Position numbers and translations under genes: made by a program
Part shown: positions 7,901-16,481 of the stretch, one piece after another
Layout of the letters: the number at the start of each line of letters is the position of its first letter
Numbering within the stretch: position 1 is the first letter of the stretch
Notes under the pieces: generated by a model
The model's database searches: none
What the model was told of the DNA's origin: nothing
The model's input: only the letters and a program-made list of their open reading frames with translations
Source of the DNA: JABAAE01 sp905480545
GTDB lineage: Bacteria > Planctomycetota > Planctomycetia > Pirellulales > Pirellulaceae
DNA length: 64,000 nucleotides
Assembly: GCA_943788025.1 (NCBI GenBank)
Contig: CALSOR010000004.1
Location: forward strand, 124,001 to 188,000
Direction: 5' to 3'

Positions 7901-10702
7901 TCACGCACTTTCCTCCAGCTCTTCGTCGTCGTCTTCGTAAACATACTCATATTCGTATTCTTCACCTTCGCCAAGTTCGACGTCGTCTGCCTCAGCAACC
8001 ACTTCCTCTTCAGCAGCATCATCCTCGCCGACTTCATCTTCGTACTCATATTCCACGTCTTCCTCGGCCTCGTCGATGAGCTCAGGCTCCGCTTCAACAG
8101 TCGGCATCTTGATTTTTGTCGGCGGTGGTTCAGGGGTGTCGTCTTCCGCTTCCTCGGCACCTCCCCCCTGCATCGCTTCCCATTCGGCTACTGAAACCAA
8201 AATCTCTCGTGCCTGCGATCCGTTATAGGGACCTACAATGTTGTCTTCCGCCATATAGTCGATCAACCGTGCTGCACGACCATATCCGATTCCAAGATTA
8301 CGCTGCAGCAACGAAACGCTTCCACGTTGCTCTCGAACCACGACATCGACTGCATCGCTATAAAGTTCGTCCCGTTTCTTTAGTGCGGTCGGTTTTTCTG
8401 CATCGTCTTCTTCACCCTCTTCTTTAATCTTCAAATTCATCAGTTCATTGACGAATTCCTGTTCGCCTTGGCTGCAAGCATCCGTGACTGCATCGATCTC
8501 GTCATCGCTCAAGTAGGTCCCCTGCCCTCGCAGCAATTTGCTCGTTCCTGGCCACAAGAAGAGCATGTCACCATTGCCCAGCAGCTTGTCCGCACCCATT
8601 TCGTCCAAAACAACGCGACTGTCCGTACGGCTGGCGACTTGGAAAGAAATCCTCGCGGGCAAGTTCGATTTGATCAAACCGGTAATAACGTCGACCGTCG
8701 GTTTTTGCGTCGCCAAGATCAGGTGAATCCCAACCGCACGGCTCTTTTGTGCAAGTCGAATGATGTGCTGCTCTACGTCTTTTCCAGCCGTCATCATCAA
8801 GTCCGCCATTTCGTCGGCGACAATCACAATAAATGGCAAATGCAATGGAACGTTAGCGCGTTCTTCCGGATCGTCGATTTCCAAACGCTCCAGCAGCTCT
8901 TCCTCACCCAGTTGGTTGTAGCTGGTAATATGGCGAACACCTGCACGCGCCAAAAGCGTGTAGCGTTCTTCCATTTTGTCGACCGCCCATGCCAGAATCG
9001 CCTCCGCCTTTTTCATGTCGGTGACCACTGGATGCATCAAATGAGGCAGTCGCGCGTAACCGCTCAGCTCGACCATTTTGGGATCGATCATCAGTAATCG
9101 GACTTCGTCTGGTCGACGCGTCATCAACATCGACGTTATGATCGCATTCAAACAAACACTCTTACCGGTACCCGTTCGACCGGCGATCAAAAGGTGTGGC
9201 AAACTCGCGAGGTCGGCCACCAAGGCGTTGCCCGAGACATCCTTGCCCAGAAAAAGCGGGATCTTCATCTTCAAAGTCTTCGCTGTTCCTTCTTCCATGA
9301 CATCACGCAACCGAACGACCTGACGCGTCTCGTTGGGCACCTCGATTCCAACCGTGTTCTTCCCCGGAATCGGCGCAACGATCCGAACACTGGGAACTCG
9401 GAGTGCAATCGCTAAATCATCCGAAAGCCCCATGATCTTCGAAAGCCGTAACCCGGCCTCCAGTTCAATCTCATACTGGGCAATCACCGGACCGGTTTCG
9501 ATTTCAACAACTTTGACATTGAAACCAAACTGTTGAAATGTCTTTTCGAGAATCTTGGCCTTGGCGCGAACTTCACGTTCCTGATCCTCGAAGCAGATAT
9601 CATCTCCGTTAACCAACATATCGATCGCAGGCAATTCGTATTCCCCTTCCGGCTCGACCAAAGAGGCTTGATTCAGCTGCTGCATCACGACTTCGCGTTC
9701 GTCGGGCGCCTTTTGCTTTTGCTTTTTTTCAAACTTTGGTTCAGGCGTGGTTTTCTCTACTTTTTTCGGCTGAAGTTTTGTGACCACGGGTTCATCAACT
9801 TCTTCTACTTCATCTTCAATTGCATCAGCCGTCTCGTCCGCCAAGTCGTAGTCTTCTTCCGCCGCCTCTTCTTCCTCGAACTCAAGTTCCTGCTGGATAC
9901 TTTCACCAACATCATCGCTGACGACTTTCAGTTTATCGCGGGCTGGTATGCGAATTCGAAGGTCTTCTTCATCCCCGATTTCGTCTTCGATTTCTTCGTA
10001 TTCGTCTTCTAGGTATTCATCTTCTTCATGGACGACTTTCTTCTTTTTCGATTTTGGTTTTGCTTTGGGTGCCTCCAGTGCAGACGGAATGGCGAGAACG
10101 GTTGACAAGCCCCAATGTGCAAATCGAAGAAGTGCGTAATCAGAAAACATCAATAATCCAGCCAAAGTCACGAAAATGGACACAATGACACCACCTGCCA
10201 ACGAAAATTGCGTAAGCAAGATTTGGCTCATGGAGCTCCCAAGTCGTCCGCCACTTCCCATTTCGAATGACTGAACCAGATTGGGCAGCACCAGCGAAAG
10301 AAACGCAGCCCCTCCGACAAGCGTTAACAACCAACCCACACCTCGCATTGCAGGCAGATCAATTTCTTGATTTCGAATCAGCCAAAACGCAATGCAAACA
10401 AGTGAGGCAACTAGAAAATTGGCCGTTACACCAAGATTGGAAACAAGAAAGGAACTGAAGATCGCACCTGATGTCCCAAACGCATTGTCGCGAACAATCG
10501 AAGTATCAAACGACGTCGAATCGGCGGGATTGTAGGTGGCCAGTGAGACCCCGATAAACGCCGCGACGCCGGCGATAGCAAGCGCCACCAAATCACGCTT
10601 TAAGTTTCGATTGGCGACAATGGCTGCAGTGAAAATAATCATAGGACGAGCAACTGATTGCGAGTCAAAAAAATGTGGCTCATCCCTGCCTAAAATCTCC
10701 AT
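7901..10702 (-). CDS. ftsK: FtsK/SpoIIIE-type DNA translocase
   Basis: ATP-driven septal DNA pump that clears chromosomes at division. Order of parts in 933 residues: four membrane segments in about the first 200 residues; a long acidic, Lys/Glu-rich linker (about 215-385); the alpha/beta motor with Walker A GRTGTGKS near 507-514, IDPKMVEL and Walker B IVIVADEMADLMM, then ATQKP; and a winged-helix gamma domain (YSDAVDVVVREQ to YMAEDNIVGP) near 785-850. Unusually, gamma is followed by about 80 very acidic residues made of Asp, Glu, Tyr and Ala. The second Met (about residue 21, MIIFTAAI) may be the true start, just before the first membrane helix. KOPS-type recognition is expected from gamma but cannot be checked here. 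Confidence 0.95.
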   Translation of the reverse strand: MEILGRDEPHFFDSQSVARPMIIFTAAIVANRNLKRDLVALAIAGVAAFIGVSLATYNPADSTSFDTSIVRDNAFGTSGAIFSSFLVSNLGVTANFLVASLVCIAFWLIRNQEIDLPAMRGVGWLLTLVGGAAFLSLVLPNLVQSFEMGSGGRLGSSMSQILLTQFSLAGGVIVSIFVTLAGLLMFSDYALLRFAHWGLSTVLAIPSALEAPKAKPKSKKKKVVHEEDEYLEDEYEEIEDEIGDEEDLRIRIPARDKLKVVSDDVGESIQQELEFEEEEAAEEDYDLADETADAIEDEVEEVDEPVVTKLQPKKVEKTTPEPKFEKKQKQKAPDEREVVMQQLNQASLVEPEGEYELPAIDMLVNGDDICFEDQEREVRAKAKILEKTFQQFGFNVKVVEIETGPVIAQYEIELEAGLRLSKIMGLSDDLAIALRVPSVRIVAPIPGKNTVGIEVPNETRQVVRLRDVMEEGTAKTLKMKIPLFLGKDVSGNALVADLASLPHLLIAGRTGTGKSVCLNAIITSMLMTRRPDEVRLLMIDPKMVELSGYARLPHLMHPVVTDMKKAEAILAWAVDKMEERYTLLARAGVRHITSYNQLGEEELLERLEIDDPEERANVPLHLPFIVIVADEMADLMMTAGKDVEQHIIRLAQKSRAVGIHLILATQKPTVDVITGLIKSNLPARISFQVASRTDSRVVLDEMGADKLLGNGDMLFLWPGTSKLLRGQGTYLSDDEIDAVTDACSQGEQEFVNELMNLKIKEEGEEDDAEKPTALKKRDELYSDAVDVVVREQRGSVSLLQRNLGIGYGRAARLIDYMAEDNIVGPYNGSQAREILVSVAEWEAMQGGGAEEAEDDTPEPPPTKIKMPTVEAEPELIDEAEEDVEYEYEDEVGEDDAAEEEVVAEADDVELGEGEEYEYEYVYEDDDEELEESA

Positions 10703-10848
10703 CGGAAAAACAATTCCGTATCGTCTTTCATCGACTTAAGAAGGAGCGAATATGCGATACGATGTTCAGGGCCGAATAACCGACAAAACCGGAATCGCCT
10801 TAGCAACGCTTTTTATTTCCCGAAAAGAGAGTTGTAAAAAACCGGGCA

Positions 10849-11079
10849 TCAAGAGAATGTCGGTGCTTTTTCTGCTGGCCTCAGAAACACCATTCTGAAA
10901 TTTGCTAGAAAACCAGATGGGCACCACACCGTCAGTAGAAGCGACAAAGCTTGAGCGGCGTTAGAACGAAAAGAAGAAGCCAAATTCCCAACAAATCCGG
11001 AACTTCTTGTGATTACTCGTTTCTCGACCGAATCGAAGCCAAATGACTTTGAAGCTTCAATGATGGGCATTGGATGCAT
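10849..11079 (-). CDS. Hypothetical short protein coupled to the MBL gene
   Basis: A 76-residue frame whose ATG overlaps the TAA of the upstream MBL hydrolase gene (TAATG). This is an arrangement often seen in translational coupling. Composition is unremarkable (Ser, Leu, Ala and Arg, one moderately hydrophobic patch) and no family is recognised. The overlap is the only positive evidence, and it could be chance. Confidence 0.25.
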   Translation of the reverse strand: MHPMPIIEASKSFGFDSVEKRVITRSSGFVGNLASSFRSNAAQALSLLLTVWCPSGFLANFRMVFLRPAEKAPTFS

Positions 11080-11864
11080 TACGAGTTGGGAAACTTGCCG
11101 CTTTCAAGTTCATCTTCGAATTCATCCATAAGCGGCCAATCGACTGCACAAGTGCCAAAGTCCGCCATGTGCAAATAGCCGTTCAGTCTTTCAATCGTAC
11201 AGTCAAGTAACGCATTGTCTTTCCTAAAGACCGGGCCGTGGCTTGGCAAAAGCCATTCAACATCGCTATTGCGAATGCGTTTCAGTGATTCAATGAACTG
11301 CGGGATATCGCTACCGTGGTGTGCATCAATCGCACCAACGCAACCATCGCGATAGATGTTGTCACCACTAAAAAGAATTTTCCCCATACGAAATGAGAGT
11401 TGACTGTCCGTATGACCGGGCGTCAACCAAACTTCCAAATCAAGTCCACCAATTTTTAATATTTCGCCGTCTTCAATTTTTCGATCCACCGTAACAGGCG
11501 GCATATCGAGGTCTATTTTTTGCGCTTCTATTTTCGCAAACGTCAGGATCGGATCGCCTTTTTGAAGAGGCTTTGCAGCAAGTTTGTGTGCCAGGACCGG
11601 TGCTTTGAGGAGGCTCTTCAATTTTGAAAGCCCTTGGATGTGGTCAACATCTGCATGGGTCGCAATCAAACCGGTACAACTAGAAAACGGAAAATCAAGC
11701 TGCCGAATGGTTTCGACGACCTCATCGACCACTTCCTCATAACCAATGTCGATCATCATCCAATCATTACCATCGAATATCAGATAAACGTTGCATCCGA
11801 TCACACGTCCCAATTGGTAATTAAATTCAATGATACCGGGGAAAATGGGTTTACGTACTAGCAT
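11079..11864 (-). CDS. Metallo-beta-lactamase-fold hydrolase
   Basis: A soluble MBL-fold enzyme (glyoxalase II/RNase Z superfamily). Counting from the chosen start, the metal site is THADVDH around residues 69-75, followed by PGHTDSQ, SGDNIY and a C-terminal PSHG. The first metal motif is HxDxDH rather than HxHxDH, a common variant. The frame stays open to 12005, but those extra 47 residues are Cys/Arg/Phe-rich and unlike the family. The ATG at 11864 (MLVRKPIFPG) gives a normal N-terminus. Substrate unknown. Leftward, with the short coupled frame downstream. Confidence 0.82.
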   Translation of the reverse strand: MLVRKPIFPGIIEFNYQLGRVIGCNVYLIFDGNDWMMIDIGYEEVVDEVVETIRQLDFPFSSCTGLIATHADVDHIQGLSKLKSLLKAPVLAHKLAAKPLQKGDPILTFAKIEAQKIDLDMPPVTVDRKIEDGEILKIGGLDLEVWLTPGHTDSQLSFRMGKILFSGDNIYRDGCVGAIDAHHGSDIPQFIESLKRIRNSDVEWLLPSHGPVFRKDNALLDCTIERLNGYLHMADFGTCAVDWPLMDEFEDELESGKFPNS

Positions 11865-12123
11865 CAACTCAACGACAAAGAAAAAACGGAAAGACTCTTT
11901 CTGCGGCAGAACTCCTCCCCCCGCACTTATAAAACCGCGTCTTGCAAAACAATGACAACAAAATTTGCCAGCACGATTAAAATCCTGCTCCCAACTTTCA
12001 AACACGCGCGTAGCTTAGAATTCTAGGTTTCGCGATAAACAATCGCAACGGCATTAGCCTCCCAACGGAACAGGATTCTACTCCAAAGACATCCCGACCA
12101 CCTTAACTTGTTCTTATTTGAAC

Positions 12124-13014
12124 TCATGCCTCATCAGTCTTCGAAAGAATCTGGGATAGGCCCTCGTGATAACTAGGAAACTCGAATTGGTATCCAGTCT
12201 CGTTCAAAATTCTCTGATTGGTAATTCGTTTACTGGATCCAAACCTCGAAATGGCCAATTCTTCCGCTGTTGGCTCAATGAATTCTGGTAACTCAATCCC
12301 AAGCAACGCGACGCAATGTCGATAAAAATCCCGACGTTCGACTGGCATTCCGTCTGAAATCAAAAACAGCTCACTTTGCAAATTCTTTAAATCGTCACAC
12401 AGAATCGATCGAACGATTTTCGCTGCATCGCTAACATGTATGAGGTTTAAAAAACTATTGGATGGCACCGTCAATGTCGGATTCGATAGCGATCGAATGT
12501 TTGGAATCCGATCAGGCCCATAAATTCCAGCGAATCTCAAGATCAATTTTTGCGATTCAATATCAAATTCTCGCAATACACTTTCGGCGTCCAGACAGAT
12601 CTGACCGCCTTCACGATTTGGAGCTGCAGCAGAATTCTCGTCGATCCATTCGCCATCCGACTGACCATAAACACCGGTCGAACTCACGTAGATCAACTGA
12701 GCCGGCGAACACGACAACTTTGACAAAAAATTTCTTAGTCCGTCGACGTAGACGGTGCGTTTGTCCACCGACGCCAATCGATCGAAGCCGACGCAATAGA
12801 CAACCGCATCGAATGTTTGCGAAAATTCACCTGCTGAAGCATCGGCTACATCAAACAGAATTGGAGTGATTTGCTGCGATTCGAACCTTTCGAAATTCTC
12901 AATTCGCCGCGTTGTAGCAAATACTTCAAAAGTGTCTCGATCCAGTATTTGACTCAAATGACCACCAAAATACCCATGTCCGACGATCAAAAGTTGTTGC
13001 TTCAAAGTACTCAA
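12124..13014 (-). CDS. NAD(P)-dependent epimerase/dehydratase-like protein (YeeZ type)
   Basis: A 296-residue extended-SDR-like protein. The Rossmann motif is GHGYFGGHL at about residues 12-20. Next come FDVAD, VYCVGFDR, the catalytic-region YVSSTGVYGQ, and LRFAGIYGP, which match the YeeZ-like group of nucleoside-diphosphate-sugar epimerase relatives. The Tyr in TGVYG is at the expected place, but no YxxxK is evident, so full epimerase activity is uncertain. Divergent from the htrA-like gene with a 179-bp shared upstream region. Confidence 0.78.
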   Translation of the reverse strand: MSTLKQQLLIVGHGYFGGHLSQILDRDTFEVFATTRRIENFERFESQQITPILFDVADASAGEFSQTFDAVVYCVGFDRLASVDKRTVYVDGLRNFLSKLSCSPAQLIYVSSTGVYGQSDGEWIDENSAAAPNREGGQICLDAESVLREFDIESQKLILRFAGIYGPDRIPNIRSLSNPTLTVPSNSFLNLIHVSDAAKIVRSILCDDLKNLQSELFLISDGMPVERRDFYRHCVALLGIELPEFIEPTAEELAISRFGSSKRITNQRILNETGYQFEFPSYHEGLSQILSKTDEA

Positions 13015-13193
13015 ACGCCGATTATCCTCTTAAACCGTTCTTTTTTGTGAATCTTTACGCCCTAGATGCGTCGAACCATCTTGCATCGGAACTTGTCCTC
13101 CAAAATTCAGTTATAGTATAAGGTTAGGATTTTTGTCCGAGAGTTCATGCACTCCCAACCCGTTTCTTTCATTTTATTTATGGGTTTTTAAAG

Positions 13194-14243
13194 ATGAAAA
13201 CGATTTTCGCGAACGGTATCTCAGTCGCCATATTACTGGTGGTTGCGATGAGTTCCAATGCACAGGACGCCTCCGTAGAAATATCTGCCGAACTGAAGTC
13301 GATATTTAAAGATGGAACCCCATCTTCGATAGATCAATTGAAGTCGATGCAGGATCACATCATTAAAGTTACCAAAAAGGTCATGCCATCGGTGGTGGGG
13401 GTTCAGGTTGGTGCAGCATCAGGAAGCGGTGTCATCATTTCAGAAGATGGCTACGTTTTGACCGCAGGGCACGTGGTTCAGACTCCAAACAAGGTATGCC
13501 GGATTATTTTGACAGATGGAACGATCCTTCCCGGCAAAACTCTGGGCATGCAAACGTCTCGCGATTCCGGCCTGATGAAAATAACGAAAAAGGGCAAGTA
13601 TCCGTTCCTGGACATGGGAGTCTCTAAGGATGTTGAAAAAGGACAATGGATATTCGCTCTTGGCCACCCCGGTGGTTTCGACCCCAAACGTTCTCCACCT
13701 CTCCGAGTTGGCCGAGTGAACGGTAAGAGTCGGACGACAGGCATGCTCCAAACCGATTGTGTTTTGGTCGGCGGTGATTCCGGAGGACCACTCTTTGACA
13801 TGGCGGGAAAAGTGATTGGCATTCACAGTCGAATCAATGCAAGCACTCGAGACGGTCAATTCGTCGGAAACTTTCATGTTCCAGTCGACATTTATGGCGA
13901 AACCTGGGATCAGCTTGCTGCAGGTGAAAACATTGGCGCCCCCAAATCAACGAAGTCATCCAGCGGTAAAATTTCATTCGGATTTAAAATTGATACGGAA
14001 AAGATCAAACCCACGATCAAGGCGGTACAAAAAGACTTGCCTTCGGACAAAGCCGGCATGAAGGTCGGAGACGTCATTGTCTCGGTCAACGGAAAAAGAG
14101 TCTTTCAAGCGGAAGGACTTCGTACGGTCTTAGGATCGGTTAAAAATGGCGACAAAGTCAAGATTGTCGTCAAACGTGATGGTAAGGATGTTGAGCTGAC
14201 CGTCGAATTGAAAGAGGCTGAGCCAAAGGAGAAAACCAAATGA
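13194..14243 (+). CDS. HtrA/Deg-like secreted serine protease with one PDZ domain
   Basis: 349 residues. A signal peptide (residues 1-24, MKTIF to NAQ) puts it outside the cytoplasm. The trypsin-like domain keeps the whole triad: His93 in LTAGHVV, Asp124 in SRDSGLMKI and Ser196 in GGDSGGPLF. A PDZ domain follows at about 260-345 (KAGMKVGDVIVSVNGKRV). This is the build of Deg proteases that degrade or refold damaged envelope proteins. The stop overlaps the next gene's start (ATGA at 14240-14243), so the two are almost certainly translated together. That next gene encodes a related but catalytically dead protein, which suggests a working pair. Confidence 0.92.
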   Translation: MKTIFANGISVAILLVVAMSSNAQDASVEISAELKSIFKDGTPSSIDQLKSMQDHIIKVTKKVMPSVVGVQVGAASGSGVIISEDGYVLTAGHVVQTPNKVCRIILTDGTILPGKTLGMQTSRDSGLMKITKKGKYPFLDMGVSKDVEKGQWIFALGHPGGFDPKRSPPLRVGRVNGKSRTTGMLQTDCVLVGGDSGGPLFDMAGKVIGIHSRINASTRDGQFVGNFHVPVDIYGETWDQLAAGENIGAPKSTKSSSGKISFGFKIDTEKIKPTIKAVQKDLPSDKAGMKVGDVIVSVNGKRVFQAEGLRTVLGSVKNGDKVKIVVKRDGKDVELTVELKEAEPKEKTK

Positions 14244-14809
14244 AAAATCAGATCAAAAAAACTTTCGCTTTCGTCGCGTTAATGATGATTGCTTGCCAAC
14301 CGCTGGCTGCACAAGAGAAAAAGGCCGATCCGACTCCTCAAAAGACGGAACCGACTAAGCCGTCGGAAAACCAAGACAAGGCCAAACAACAAACTGAAAA
14401 ACCCGCAGATCCCAAGCAAGAGAAAAAGCCTTCGGAAAAACCAAAGAGTGACAATCCACAAGACAACAAGCCGAAGGTAGAAAACCCAAAAAAAGCGGCC
14501 CCAAAACCGGTCAAGCCAGAGCCGAAAAAGCCAGAGCCAAAGAAGCCGAGCCAAGAAGCCAGAGCCAAAGAAGCCAGAGCCGAAAAAGCCAGAGCCGAAA
14601 AAGCCAGAGCCGAAAAAGCCAGAGCCGAAAAAGCCAGAGCCGAAAAAGCCAGAGCCGAAAAAGCCAGAGCCGAAAAAGCCAGAGCCGAAAAAGCCAGAGC
14701 CGAAAAAGCCAGAGCCGAAAAAGCCAGAGCCGAAAAAGCCAGAGCCGAAAAAGCCAGACACGGACAATTCGAAAACCAAAAAAGAAGAGCCTGCCAAAAA
14801 AACAGGTAA
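14240..14809 (+). CDS. N-terminal part of a frameshifted secreted pseudoprotease: signal peptide and Lys/Pro-rich linker
   Basis: Begins with a signal peptide (MKNQIKKTFAFVALMMIAC to AAQ) and continues as a disordered Lys/Pro/Glu/Gln linker. At about 14546-14556 the PEPKKP reading changes abruptly to ARAEKARAEK. Compared with its neighbours, this repeat lacks two single A residues (in CCAGAG and in CCAAAG). The original frame, PEPKKP, continues open through the repeat into WYIRQSPAM and the protease-like gene at 14835. The frame drawn here ends at a TAA at 14807-14809 without any domain. It is therefore read as the first third of one gene spanning 14240-16076. A sequencing or assembly error in the repeat is an alternative to a real mutation. 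Confidence 0.7.
   Translation: MKNQIKKTFAFVALMMIACQPLAAQEKKADPTPQKTEPTKPSENQDKAKQQTEKPADPKQEKKPSEKPKSDNPQDNKPKVENPKKAAPKPVKPEPKKPEPKKPSQEARAKEARAEKARAEKARAEKARAEKARAEKARAEKARAEKARAEKARAEKARAEKARAEKARAEKARHGQFENQKRRACQKNR
14519..14758 (+). repeat. 15-bp coding tandem repeat, about 16 units
   Basis: The unit is CCGAAAAAGCCAGAG. The last 12 units (14580-14758) are essentially identical; the first four are degenerate. In the ancestral frame the unit encodes Pro-Lys-Lys-Pro-Glu, a rigid charged linker. Because the unit length is a multiple of three, copy number can vary without changing frame. The frameshift sits in the degenerate units. Confidence 0.9.
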
Positions 14810-14834
14810 CTGGTACATCCGTCAATCGCCCGCG

Positions 14835-16076
14835 ATGCTCAAAACCATTCAACCCATTGTTGAATCGGCAAAAGGAGCAACAGTGAAAATTTTAGGTAGT
14901 GTGAAAGTACGGAGCAAAGAGACTCAGGCTCAAATTGCATTGGGCACTGTGGTTGATGCCGATGGCTACATTCTCACTAAAGCAAGCGAGTTGATTTCCA
15001 AAGGGAAGACGCTGCAAGTTGAGATCGAGGGCAAGAAGGTCCCTGCGAAAATCCACGGGATTTACCAAAGCTCAGACATCGCAATGCTAAAAATCGAACC
15101 CGCTGGATTGCAGATCAGCCCAATCGAATGGCGTACTCAACCGGCCGATATTGGTTGTTTTTTAGCGACACCAAATGGATCAGGTAAGCCACTTGGCTTT
15201 GGCGTATTAAGTGTCGCAGCGCGAGGAGAACCCGGATTGATGGGCGTTTTGCTTGAAAACGTTTCTGAAAAAGCTAAAGGTTCGCGAGTGACCGAAGTTG
15301 TTGCTAAATCTGCCGCAGCGGAAAAGGGAATCGCCGTTGGTGACATTTTCACGCAAGTAAACGGAAACGAAGTCAAGAACACACAAGACCTCATTGACCA
15401 GGTTCGAAAACTTAATGCTGGCGACATCGTCAAGGTAAAGATTAAACGCGAGAACAAGTTGCTTGACTTTGCAATCAAATTGAAAAGTCGCATGACAAGC
15501 GCGCGGCTGAACCCACAAGAGACAATTGCCAGAAACCGACTCAGCAAGCGTCGCACCGGATTCGATCGAATCATCCAACACGACACTGTTCTTAATCCAG
15601 AACAAATGGGTGGCCCAATTCTTGACCTTAGTGGCCGTGCCATTGGAATCAACATTGCGAAAAACGGTCGCGTCGCAACCTATGCACTGCCCTTATCGGT
15701 TTTAGGACCCGCAATCGAAGAGCTTAAATCCGGCAAGTTGAACCCATCAATCGTCTACAAGCCAAAGCTTGACCAACTGGTAAAGTCAATTGATTCAAAA
15801 GAAAAAGCTATCGAGAAGGCTGGTACCCGAAAGAAGATTGCTGACAACGAAAAGCAAGAGGAACTGGCGAAGGCAGCGCAGGAGAAAGCAGAGAAATCGA
15901 TTCAAGAACTTCAGGCAGAACTTGCTGATGCACTTCTCGATCGAAAAATGATGGAAGACAAGCAAAAAGACCTGCGAGCGGCTTCACGCAAAATCAAACG
16001 AGATCTTCGTGACGCAGAAAAAGAAATCGAGGCTCTTAAGAAAGAAAAGAAGGACATCGAAGACATTTTCAAGTAA
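14835..16076 (+). CDS. HtrA-like pseudoprotease with nested PDZ domain and C-terminal coiled coil (C-terminal part of frameshifted gene)
   Basis: Counting from ATG 14835, a trypsin-like half-barrel occupies residues 12-130 (GTVVDADGYILTKASEL). A PDZ domain follows at about 138-218 (AEKGIAVGDIFTQVNGNEV), then the second half-barrel at 240-300 (NPEQMGGPILDLSG). The rest is a charged coiled coil from about 310 to 413. The triad is lost: His becomes Ser51 (TKAS for TAGH), Asp81 remains, and Ser becomes Met258 (EQMGGP for GNSGGP). A PDZ between the Asp and Ser halves is unusual. It has no export signal of its own; the signal lies in the upstream frame at 14240, which supports one frameshifted gene. 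Probable role: scaffold or regulator of the adjacent active protease. Confidence 0.75.
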   Translation: MLKTIQPIVESAKGATVKILGSVKVRSKETQAQIALGTVVDADGYILTKASELISKGKTLQVEIEGKKVPAKIHGIYQSSDIAMLKIEPAGLQISPIEWRTQPADIGCFLATPNGSGKPLGFGVLSVAARGEPGLMGVLLENVSEKAKGSRVTEVVAKSAAAEKGIAVGDIFTQVNGNEVKNTQDLIDQVRKLNAGDIVKVKIKRENKLLDFAIKLKSRMTSARLNPQETIARNRLSKRRTGFDRIIQHDTVLNPEQMGGPILDLSGRAIGINIAKNGRVATYALPLSVLGPAIEELKSGKLNPSIVYKPKLDQLVKSIDSKEKAIEKAGTRKKIADNEKQEELAKAAQEKAEKSIQELQAELADALLDRKMMEDKQKDLRAASRKIKRDLRDAEKEIEALKKEKKDIEDIFK

Positions 16077-16151
16077 ACGAGTCCTGCTCGTTTTGATTCT
16101 GTGAACCACCTTTACAGCATCATTCGAAATACGATAAAACGTTGTCCGAAC

Positions 16152-16191
16152 AAAGCCCAAGATGGTCATCCGACTGCCTTGGGCTTTTTTT
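16152..16191 (+). terminator. Rho-independent terminator
   Basis: AAGCCCAAG and CTTGGGCTT form a GC-containing stem followed by a run of seven T. It lies about 75 bp after the pseudoprotease stop and should end the htrA-pseudoprotease transcript. Confidence 0.85.
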
Positions 16192-16274
16192 ATCGCATGA
16201 AAAAATGCAACCTTGTGCCCGGATATTGCAAACGCGAGCCCACACCATCAACTCAGCCAGGGGCTGGGTGAACT

Positions 16275-16335
16275 CGATCCCAGAAAATCGATCCCAGAAA
16301 ATCGATCCCAAAATATCGATCCCAAAATATCGACC
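16275..16335. repeat. 14-bp tandem repeat, four units plus a partial
   Basis: Two copies of CGATCCCAGAAAAT are followed by two copies of CGATCCCAAAATAT and a CGACC remnant. No coding frame is implied. It lies between the upstream terminator and the left end of the insertion sequence. Confidence 0.85.
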
Positions 16336-16400
16336 TTAGAAAAATCGCGAGACGGAAACCAATGCAATAGGGCGTCCAATAAATTGTTAGAAGTTTGAAA

Positions 16401-16479
16401 GTGGTCTCCCGAAAGGCGACAATGTCGCCTTTCGGAATACACAAATTCAATCGTCGGTTGGCGCCGACGGGGAGACCAC
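16401..16479 (+). promoter_or_regulatory. Folded leader over the transposase ribosome binding site
   Basis: GTGGTCTCCC at 16401-16410 is perfectly complementary to GGGAGACCAC at 16470-16479, which contains the transposase Shine-Dalgarno (GGGGAG) 8 bp before ATG 16482. Inside lie a 10-bp hairpin (16411-16433, loop AAT) and a 6-bp hairpin (CGTCGG/CCGACG, 16452-16469). RNA read through from outside the element could fold and hide the ribosome binding site. A transcript starting inside could not form the outer stem. The structure is seen directly; the regulatory role is inferred from other IS elements. Confidence 0.55.
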
Positions 16480-16481
16480 AC

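Noticed and set aside
8468..9097. 209-residue frame on the plus strand within ftsK
   Set aside because: Lies wholly antisense to the conserved motor domain; composition is that of a shadow frame.
9533..10012. 159-residue Phe-rich plus-strand frame inside ftsK
   Set aside because: Antisense reading of the acidic Glu/Asp linker (GAA/GAG codons give Phe/Leu on the other strand).
11865..12005. N-terminal extension of the MBL hydrolase
   Set aside because: Cys/Arg/Phe-rich, not family-like, and ATG 11864 gives a normal N-terminus.
14511..14852. Opposite-strand frames rich in Phe/Gly/Leu/Trp
   Set aside because: They are mirror images of the Lys/Pro/Glu repeat and have no independent support.
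16275..16335. Possible CRISPR-like array
   Set aside because: Units are directly adjacent with no spacers, and no cas gene is present. The same applies to the array at 36051.
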